DNA from: Ruminococcus flavefaciens
GTDB lineage: Bacteria; Bacillota; Clostridia; Oscillospirales; Ruminococcaceae
DNA: 11,750 nucleotides
Reading direction: 5' to 3'
Assembly: GCA_002309635.1 (NCBI GenBank)
Contig: DBXO01000018.1
Span: forward strand, 1 to 11,750
Part shown: positions 6,164 to 11,750 of the stretch, piece after piece
Numbering within the stretch: the stretch's first letter is position 1
Layout: every line of letters begins with the position of its first letter
The notes under the pieces: generated by a model
What the model was told of the DNA's origin: nothing
What the model saw: only the letters and a program-made list of their open reading frames with translations
Databases searched by the model: none
Made by a program: the position numbers and the translations under genes

Positions 6164-7600
6164 TCAGCCTATGGTTCCTATCCTGCTTTCGATATCGTCT
6201 GCGGAGAGACCGGATGATCTGATGACCATGATGAAATCATCGTCTATTCTTTTCGTATAATTGATCTGAGTACGTGAGAAGCAGGTATAATTTGTCTTTA
6301 TAAGTTCCGTTCCGTTGATATTTACCTTTTCGGGGCCGTTTATATCAGAAGCTTCAAGCTCAGGAGAAATGCTGTCAAGCTCAAGCTTTGCAAAGTCCTC
6401 GGCGGAAATATCAGGCTTATCCGGATATCTGAATTTTGTATTGTAGAAGAATACTTCTATAGTATTGCAGTACATGTCGCTGTTGGGGTCTGTATATGAA
6501 GTACATGCGTCCTCCAGGCCTGTAAAGTGGAATTTTCTGTCTTCCTCGCTCATGAATCTTGTAGGCATAGCATACTGTGTATAGAGTTCGTCCTTGTTAA
6601 GCATTTTTGCTTCATCGGGAGCTGTGATTTTTATTCCGGCATAGTCTGAGATGTAAACGTTTCCATCGACTCTGCCTGCTTTGAAGGCTGTACCTTTTGT
6701 GTGACCGAGGTCGTCATAAATGTCGGTATCATCATTGCTTTCACCGGCTTCATCACCTGCTGCCGCGGTTGTTTCCTGTACTGCTGTCTGCCCGGGAGCG
6801 ATTCCTGCCTTCTCCTGATATAAAGAATATGGGCCTGATACGAGTGAATCTATTCTCCATTCATTGCAGCCCGGATCTATAACGAAATCAACGGTATCGC
6901 AGCTCAGGTTGTTTTCCGAGAGATGATCTCCTACGATAGACGGATAATAGGCTCTGAAGGAAGTATCGGTAATATCTGTTATGATGATCGGGTCAGTTGG
7001 GGCTGTATGGCCTATCCAGCCTGCCATTACGGGAGCTGTGTTTACATACATTCTGTCCTTGTACATTATATAGCCTGTAAAGTAAAGCATATCGTTCAAT
7101 TCCTTGCCTGTTTCGTCTATATAGTCACCGATATTGTATTCATCGCTTATAGTTATGCAGCTTTTATCATACCAGGCATTTGCAAAGTTTTCGGAATAAA
7201 CCGTTCTCTGATATTCTTTGATATCGTCAATGGAGTTGAAATCCAGACCCTTGCCGGAGATATGCGCAAATACAACGTCCTCGGGGATGCCTTCATTACG
7301 TGGGTTTGCAAGCTTGAATGTGACCGTATCATCAGGGTCTCTGAAATTATAGAATCTGAACATGAACTGGGGCACCATCTCGTAATACTTTTCAACAAGC
7401 TCGGAAGCGATGCTCTGATAATCCGAAAGTTCAGGCTTTTTTTGAGCGGAAACAGTTTCATCCTTGGCTGATATCGCAGCTGCATTGACATTATCGGTAT
7501 AAGCAGGCTTAAGTTCAGAGTTTATTTTGAACTGTCTGCCACATGATACGAGTGTGAAAAGTGTTGCTGCTGAAACTAAAATAAGTGCTCTGTTTTTCAT
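6164..7600 (-). CDS. Secreted lipoprotein of unknown function, two domains
   Basis: The 478-residue product begins with a lipoprotein signal peptide: MKNR, a hydrophobic stretch, then the lipobox LVSC with the acylated Cys at residue 20. It should be anchored on the outer face of the membrane. After a disordered stretch come an N-terminal domain (about 58-265; conserved-looking FMFRFYNFRDP, and cysteines in NLSCDTVDFVIDPGC), an acidic Thr/Ala/Glu/Asp-rich linker (about 270-300), and a C-terminal domain (about 305-478; GNVYISDYAGIKITAP at its start). The second domain has the look of secreted sensor or adhesion modules in ruminococci, but I do not recognise either domain with certainty. The start is well supported by AAGGAG eight bases upstream. 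Neighbours (DUF169 downstream, dockerin protein upstream) do not indicate a role, though its surface location fits a cell-envelope or polysaccharide-related task. Confidence 0.8.
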   Translation of the reverse strand: MKNRALILVSAATLFTLVSCGRQFKINSELKPAYTDNVNAAAISAKDETVSAQKKPELSDYQSIASELVEKYYEMVPQFMFRFYNFRDPDDTVTFKLANPRNEGIPEDVVFAHISGKGLDFNSIDDIKEYQRTVYSENFANAWYDKSCITISDEYNIGDYIDETGKELNDMLYFTGYIMYKDRMYVNTAPVMAGWIGHTAPTDPIIITDITDTSFRAYYPSIVGDHLSENNLSCDTVDFVIDPGCNEWRIDSLVSGPYSLYQEKAGIAPGQTAVQETTAAAGDEAGESNDDTDIYDDLGHTKGTAFKAGRVDGNVYISDYAGIKITAPDEAKMLNKDELYTQYAMPTRFMSEEDRKFHFTGLEDACTSYTDPNSDMYCNTIEVFFYNTKFRYPDKPDISAEDFAKLELDSISPELEASDINGPEKVNINGTELIKTNYTCFSRTQINYTKRIDDDFIMVIRSSGLSADDIESRIGTIG

Positions 7601-7806
7601 AATAATTACTCCTTTTGAATTTTATTGCGGCATTATTGCGGTTCTGTTGATATATACGAACCTTGAAAAGGCTTTCAGACATATTTGAGTGAGAAATTTT
7701 CTGTTCTAATTTCAGTGTTTTTTTTCGTATGTCATGCCTTTCATAAATAACATTCGGAGCAGTTGCTCAGAGTGTTGCACAGACATGAAAAAAATTTTCA
7801 GAAAAA
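7601..7806. other. Intergenic leader region of the lipoprotein gene
   Basis: No gene is visible on either strand. The region is A/T-rich and must hold the lipoprotein promoter, but the best candidates I can find (a TATATA near 7649-7654) have poor -35 partners. A short direct repeat TATTGCGG occurs twice near 7624-7641, and a GAGCA/TGCTC inverted repeat lies at 7757-7768. None is strong enough to name. Confidence 0.4.
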
Positions 7807-7834
7807 AAGACCACCCGAAAAAACGGGTGGTCTT
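7807..7834 (-). terminator. Strong terminator after the dockerin-protein gene
   Basis: An 11-bp perfect stem, AAGACCACCCG with CGGGTGGTCTT, and a 6-base loop are followed on the - strand by a T-run. It begins 9 bases after the stop codon at 7844. Confidence 0.95.
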
Positions 7835-7843
7835 AAAGAACTG

Positions 7844-10330
7844 TTATTCAATATAGAATTCGCTGCGCTCGACCTTGAACGACGGGCTGAACTTATAGGT
7901 GCCGCTCACATATGAGCCAAGTCTTCCAAGCTTTTTGTCGGTGATCCTGACGCCTGATAAGTTTTCCAGTTCTTTGAGATGACGGAGGATATTTATCTGA
8001 CCGTACATGCTTTTGACATCCTGCTGCTCATCGTAATAGTTGTTCATTACGCTCCAGTATTCGTTATATGTTACCTTGCCCTCGGGGGTATCCTTTGTTT
8101 TGGTAAGCACTGTACAGCTGTACTGATATCCCTCTGTGCTGAAGCTGTAGCTTGAGTTGACTGCCGCGAAACGGTTGTCGTGTACGCTTGCTTCGATGAT
8201 ATAGAATTCGTCGTCAGAATCCCTGAAGGTTCCGTGTAATCCGAAGAGGTAACCGTCGTCAGCCTTTATATCGGCGTCGTAAACGTGGTATAAGGTCTTA
8301 AGCTCCTTTATGGGAACGTCGGTATCCGTAATGATGCCATACTCGAAAGAAGCGTTGTCAGTGCTGTCGAATGAGCATTCATAGCTGCCTTTTTCTCCGA
8401 CTTTATAGTCAACATTTCCGATTCCTGCCTTCACGAAACTTTCGCAGTAGGTGCCGTCCTTTTCGGTGCTTTCTGTCTTGTCCGGAGCTGTTTCCTTTAT
8501 GGCGGCAAACTCCTTCTCTGTACCAAGCAGGTACTTCCTGAGGAGCACCATATCGTTTATGAGTACGTTTCCGTCTCCGTCAATATCGGCACGGCGCGGG
8601 AGCATTCTTAAATTATTCTGCTCTATGAATGACTTGCGGTACTGTATAAGGTCAAGAGAATCCAGTACACCGTCGCCGTTGATATCGCCCTTTACTTTGG
8701 AAACATTCTCGGGCTCGCTGACTGTGATATTATCGATATAGAATTCTATAGCGTCTTTGGTATACAGGCGTATGCCGCCTTCGAGCGCCTTCGGACAGTC
8801 AAAGCATGGATTGGAAAGAGTTGTCCATTCGTGGGGCGGTATGACCTTTTTGCAGATGATGTTTCCTTTATAGTCTTCCTTTTCGAGAATACTCGGACCA
8901 AAACCAGGCAAAGGTACAGCCATTGTGATCTCTGCTTCGGTATCGCTGCAGTTGTATATATCAGCGCTTATATTGTAGGTCATCTCTGTTATGTGGTAAT
9001 CCTCATCGGGAGGATAAGCGGGACCCCATGAAAAATTGTCAAATGAATTATCCCACTTCCAGTCGAAGCCCTTCATCTTAGGCTTCCCAACATCTCCGAT
9101 AAATACAGAGTAATCCAAATTATAATTATTATCAAACAGGAAGTATTCGTCGCCGCATTTCACAAAGAGGGAATTACTGTCACCGTTGCCGAAATCATTT
9201 GCACAGCTCATTACAGAACCGTCGCCGTTAGAATACTGATCGGGCAGGAAAGTGCCGGTGTTGCGATAATAATATCCGTCCTCATCCGGATAGAGGATAC
9301 AGGGAGCCTTGTCGGCGTTCTCGGGAGCGTTGCTCCATCTTTTCATGCCCGGTGTGCCATAGTTAAGATTCTCGTCGAGCTGTATGTACTTTACATCGAT
9401 ATCCGCGTCGCTTCCGCAGGAGTTCACATAGAAGCTGCAGCTTAGCAGAGAGGGGACATAAATTCCCTGAATGGTCTGGAAGAAGTTGTAAATACTTACT
9501 GTGGATACGATATCGGGAACTTCCTGAAGCTCCTCAGTGTCTCTGCAATATATACAGTAGTAATCAGCGGACTGAGTGGCGTCTGCTTCATCATTCCGCG
9601 GGGCGTGAGGCTTTTTGTACATGTCATAAATCCTGCCGTCTGCCGAAATGTATTTATCTATCTTCTCCATGTCCTCATCGGGAGCGAACTCTCCGAAATG
9701 GTCAATGAAATACAGGTAGCTGTCCTTATCGGTGGTCTGGCACTTAACGCCGATCTCGAACTGCTCACCCGAGAAGTTTTCTATTGCAACCTTGTAGTTC
9801 AAAGCAAGTTCCCTGATTTTTGTACCAGTTAAAGCCGTCTTGAATCTTCTGCACTTTTCTATGGTCAGGCTTTCCATATCCGACCAGCCTGCCCTGAAGC
9901 CGTTCTGAGTTCCGTTTGAAAATGCAAGCTTTCCGTTTTTGCCGCTCTTTTTATCGATAGTATAAACGAAAGCGCCGCTCTGACCGCTTATATGGTCAGC
10001 TTTCAGCTCTTCCTCTGTAGGATCGGGAGTTGACGACGGATAGGATATATCCTCGGGGACATCGGGTTCTCCCCAGATCGTCTGAAGGTTCCAGCCGGTC
10101 TGTTCTTTCCATGTGCCGTCTTCATTAAAAGGTTTTTGCTGTCCCAATGGAGTTTCCGGGTCAGAGGCGCCGGGAAAATCATCCCATGAAAAACCTATGG
10201 CGTTAGTATCGTTCTGTTCATGCGGTGCTTCGGCTGTTTCTACGAGCGCACAGGCCGTGTCGCACAGAGGTACGAGCATACATACTGACGCAGTGAAAGA
10301 AGCCGCGATTTTCTTAAATGACAGATTCAA
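7844..10330 (-). CDS. Secreted dockerin protein with two GH11-like domains and a CBM22-like module
   Basis: The 828-residue protein starts at TTG (10330), 8 bases after AAGGAGG. Residues 1-28 are a signal peptide (LNLSFKK, hydrophobic core, cut near TACA). Residues about 113-320 follow the GH11 xylanase strand order: AFVYTIDKK...GFRAGW, YLYFIDHFGEF, ADGRIYDMY and SFYVNSCGSDADI. Residues about 380-540 resemble CBM22/CBM4_9 and end EFYIDNITVSE. Residues 547-603 are a type I dockerin with two calcium loops (D549, N551, D553, D560; D582, D584, D586, D593). Residues about 625-828 are a second GH11-like domain (EFYIIEAS, YNEYWSVM, LGSYVSGT). The first domain appears to have Tyr205 and Phe300 in place of the two catalytic Glu; the second keeps Glu708 but has Leu804 at the acid/base. 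These equivalences are by-eye alignments. It is probably a cellulosomal protein that binds xylan, perhaps without hydrolysing it. It has its own promoter and terminator. Confidence 0.82.
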   Translation of the reverse strand: MNLSFKKIAASFTASVCMLVPLCDTACALVETAEAPHEQNDTNAIGFSWDDFPGASDPETPLGQQKPFNEDGTWKEQTGWNLQTIWGEPDVPEDISYPSSTPDPTEEELKADHISGQSGAFVYTIDKKSGKNGKLAFSNGTQNGFRAGWSDMESLTIEKCRRFKTALTGTKIRELALNYKVAIENFSGEQFEIGVKCQTTDKDSYLYFIDHFGEFAPDEDMEKIDKYISADGRIYDMYKKPHAPRNDEADATQSADYYCIYCRDTEELQEVPDIVSTVSIYNFFQTIQGIYVPSLLSCSFYVNSCGSDADIDVKYIQLDENLNYGTPGMKRWSNAPENADKAPCILYPDEDGYYYRNTGTFLPDQYSNGDGSVMSCANDFGNGDSNSLFVKCGDEYFLFDNNYNLDYSVFIGDVGKPKMKGFDWKWDNSFDNFSWGPAYPPDEDYHITEMTYNISADIYNCSDTEAEITMAVPLPGFGPSILEKEDYKGNIICKKVIPPHEWTTLSNPCFDCPKALEGGIRLYTKDAIEFYIDNITVSEPENVSKVKGDINGDGVLDSLDLIQYRKSFIEQNNLRMLPRRADIDGDGNVLINDMVLLRKYLLGTEKEFAAIKETAPDKTESTEKDGTYCESFVKAGIGNVDYKVGEKGSYECSFDSTDNASFEYGIITDTDVPIKELKTLYHVYDADIKADDGYLFGLHGTFRDSDDEFYIIEASVHDNRFAAVNSSYSFSTEGYQYSCTVLTKTKDTPEGKVTYNEYWSVMNNYYDEQQDVKSMYGQINILRHLKELENLSGVRITDKKLGRLGSYVSGTYKFSPSFKVERSEFYIE

Positions 10331-10345
10331 TTTTTGTCCCTCCTT
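10328..10345 (-). promoter_or_regulatory. Ribosome site deciding a TTG start
   Basis: AAGGAGG (10339-10345), a full match to the anti-16S sequence, stands 8 bases before TTG (10328-10330). An ATG at 10366 is upstream of the ribosome site and inside the leader hairpin, so it is not the start. Starting at TTG also places a normal signal peptide at residue 1. Confidence 0.88.
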
Positions 10346-10354
10346 ATAAAGAAA

Positions 10355-10392
10355 AGGCAACACCAAAAAATATTGAATTTTCGGTATTGCCT
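10355..10392 (-). promoter_or_regulatory. Leader hairpin of the dockerin-protein mRNA
   Basis: The 15-base arms 10355-10369 and 10378-10392 pair fully in RNA when G:U pairs are allowed, with an 8-base loop. On the - strand the stem is followed by TTTTCTTT, so it could act as an attenuator. It begins about 8 bases from the expected 5' end of the mRNA, so an mRNA-stabilising hairpin is an equally good reading. Confidence 0.65.
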
Positions 10393-10406
10393 ATGATGAT
10401 ACATAT

Positions 10407-10435
10407 ATTATATTATATTCTTATCTCGAAGTCAA
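10407..10435 (-). promoter_or_regulatory. Sigma-A promoter of the dockerin-protein gene
   Basis: TTGACT (10430-10435) and TATAAT (10407-10412) are 17 bases apart, 11 of 12 to consensus. The start is expected near 10400, which gives a leader of about 70 bases holding the hairpin and the ribosome site. Confidence 0.92.
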
Positions 10436-10481
10436 GTCGTTTATTGCTGAATACAGCCTTTTAGCGGCTTATATAAAAACA

Positions 10482-10510
10482 GTCACAGGACCTGTTCGGG
10501 ATCCTGTGAC
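10482..10510 (-). terminator. Terminator after the GH10 xylanase gene
   Basis: GTCACAGGA and TCCTGTGAC form a 9-bp outer stem (10482-10490 with 10502-10510) and are followed on the - strand by TGTTTTTATA. It lies 41 bases after the xylanase stop and separates it from the dockerin gene. Confidence 0.88.
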
Positions 10511-10550
10511 CATTTTGTTATATCAAAAGAGTTGCGGTACAGTTCCTGTA

Positions 10551-11750
10551 TTACTTAACAAGACCCATTACCTTATTATAAGCAGGCTTTGGCTGATAGC
10601 CGCTTGAGAACAGGAGCGGATTCTGTGATGATCTCCAGCTTACGCTGTCCTGAGTTCCCCAGATAGTAACTGCGGGGATCTGAGCAGAATTCTGCATAGC
10701 AAGCTTGAAGATCTTCTCGTAAAGATCAGCCTGTTCCTGAGTGTTGCTGCATGTGATATCGAGCTCTGTGATCTGTACCTCAAGACCTGTGCTGAGGAAC
10801 TTCTTGAGAGCTGTCTCATAAGTATTTGCGTCAGGATACTTTGTATCGAGATGTGACTGCATGCCGATACCGTCGATATAGCCGAGCCCCTTGAGCTTCA
10901 TAGCCATGTTGTAGATATCGTTTGTCTTGGCAGGAATGTACTCGTTATAGTCGTTGAGATAGAGCTTGCATCCTGCGGGAGCATACTGTCTTGCATACTT
11001 GAATGCGTTGATAACGAAGCTGTCGTCACCGTAAACTCTTACCCAGTTAGAGTTGTCGGCGCCTCTCATTCCGCCGCCGTCGTTGAGGAAGAGCTCGTTG
11101 CATACGTCGTATGAGTAGACCTCAAGTCTCGGATACTGTTCCTTGAGGGCTGCGAATGTATTCTTGATCATGCTTTCAAGACGCTGGTTCATTATATCCT
11201 TTGAAACGTAAGCGCCGCTCTGAGAGAAGTTCTCACGGAAGAACCAGTCAGGAGTCTGACTGTACCATACGAATGTATGGCCACGGAGTGCTATGCCGTT
11301 CTCTTCACAGAACTTAAGTGTCTGAGCTGCTCTGCTGAGGCTGATCTGTGTATTTACGTTGTTGCCTCTCTGCTGGCAAGCTGACTGGTCGAGTATGCTG
11401 TCGGGCTTGAGCTCATTCTCGGGAGTTATGGAGCTGTAGTGCTTCTTAAGGAATTCAGCACCGCTGCCAAGCTCGTGAGGACTTACTGAAGTACCGATCT
11501 TGAAGTAGCTTGCAAATGCACCCTTCAGGCTGTCGCTTGAAGCGCTTGAGTTATTGTTGTTCTGCTGCTGGTTATTGTTCTGGTTGTTCCAGTCATTGTT
11601 CTGCTGCTGACCGTTGTTCCAGTTGTTCCAGTCGTTGTTCTGCTGCTGACCGTTATTCCAGTTGTTCCAGTCGTTGTTCTGCTGCTGACCGTTGTTCCAG
11701 TTGTTCCAGTCGTTGTTCTGCTGGCCCCAGTTATTCCAGTCATTGTTCTG
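10551..11750 (-). CDS. Endo-1,4-beta-xylanase, GH10 domain on a Q/N/W-rich linker (5' end outside window)
   Basis: The frame is open from the window edge to TAA at 10551, 399 codons. From the N-terminal side it shows a Q/N/W repeat linker (about 11750-11560), a short Ser-rich hinge, then a full GH10 catalytic domain that hydrolyses internal beta-1,4 bonds of xylan outside the cell. GH10 marks are LKGAFASYFKIG, ITPENELKPDS, RGHTFVWYSQTPDWFF, the acid/base Glu in DVCNELF (codon 11094-11096), GMQSHLD, the nucleophile Glu in ITELD (codon 10764-10766), TIWGTQDSVSW and YQPKPAYN. All catalytic residues are present. A Tyr replaces the usual His in VWHSQ, a variant I believe also occurs in clostridial enzymes. 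The layout matches the C-terminal half of R. flavefaciens XynA, where a GH11 domain precedes an Asn/Gln-rich linker and GH10; a GH11 or other module is therefore expected upstream. Confidence 0.93.
   Translation of the reverse strand, partial: QNNDWNNWGQQNNDWNNWNNGQQQNNDWNNWNNGQQQNNDWNNWNNGQQQNNDWNNQNNNQQQNNNNSSASSDSLKGAFASYFKIGTSVSPHELGSGAEFLKKHYSSITPENELKPDSILDQSACQQRGNNVNTQISLSRAAQTLKFCEENGIALRGHTFVWYSQTPDWFFRENFSQSGAYVSKDIMNQRLESMIKNTFAALKEQYPRLEVYSYDVCNELFLNDGGGMRGADNSNWVRVYGDDSFVINAFKYARQYAPAGCKLYLNDYNEYIPAKTNDIYNMAMKLKGLGYIDGIGMQSHLDTKYPDANTYETALKKFLSTGLEVQITELDITCSNTQEQADLYEKIFKLAMQNSAQIPAVTIWGTQDSVSWRSSQNPLLFSSGYQPKPAYNKVMGLVK
11574..11750 (-). repeat. 39-bp in-frame tandem repeat coding the Q/N/W linker
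   Basis: Two full 39-bp copies (11613-11651 and 11652-11690) differ at one base. A third copy from 11691 diverges near 11724, and a partial copy precedes the first. Each unit codes 13 residues, QQQNNDWNNWNNG. The array runs off the window. It encodes an interdomain linker with Trp at regular spacing. Confidence 0.9.

Noticed and set aside
7624..7641. Direct repeat TATTGCGG as a regulator site
   Set aside because: Only two copies of 8 bases in an A/T-rich leader; chance occurrence cannot be excluded.
11525..11743. Thr/Gly-rich open frame in a second - strand frame
   Set aside because: It is a shadow of the linker repeat read in another frame; the real frame is continuous with the xylanase domain.
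11574..11750. CRISPR-like array of 39-bp repeats
   Set aside because: Copies are directly adjacent without unique spacers and keep one open frame joined to the GH10 domain, so this is a coding linker repeat.

Overview
The window looks like chromosomal DNA from a cellulose- and xylan-degrading Ruminococcus, probably of the R. flavefaciens type. The clues are a type I dockerin protein with a GH11-CBM22-dockerin-like layout, a GH10 xylanase carried on an Asn/Gln-rich repeat linker, Firmicutes-style AGGAGG ribosome sites, TTGACA/TATAAT promoters and a T-box leader. The genus is inferred from gene content, not from a marker gene.

Region 1 (1-1616, + strand) is the end of a pantothenate operon: the 3' part of panB, then panC and panD, tightly packed and sharing one message. 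A perfect hairpin at 1626-1660 serves both this operon and the gene converging on it.

Region 2 (1664-4399, - strand) is one transcription unit: a consensus promoter, a complete T-box riboswitch with mutually exclusive antiterminator and terminator, and a 783-residue protein that fuses an XRE-type helix-turn-helix, a cupin and an acyl-CoA synthetase. Control of a carboxylic-acid-activating enzyme by uncharged tRNA suggests that the acid is an amino-acid precursor. Rumen bacteria are known to make amino acids from branched-chain and aryl acids by reductive carboxylation.

Region 3 (4377-7600, - strand) holds accessory genes: an orphan open frame, tspO with an inverted repeat ahead of its ribosome site, a DUF169 protein and a two-domain lipoprotein of unknown role.

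Region 4 (7807-11750, - strand) concerns xylan. A secreted dockerin protein (TTG start, strong promoter, leader hairpin) carries CBM22-like and dockerin modules flanked by two GH11-like domains. By eye, the first lacks both catalytic glutamates and the second lacks the acid/base. Upstream of it is the 3' part of a GH10 xylanase gene with both catalytic glutamates, preceded by a 39-bp-repeat Q/N/W linker that runs off the window. A working model is that the active GH10 enzyme and a non-catalytic GH11-fold cellulosomal protein act on the same xylan.
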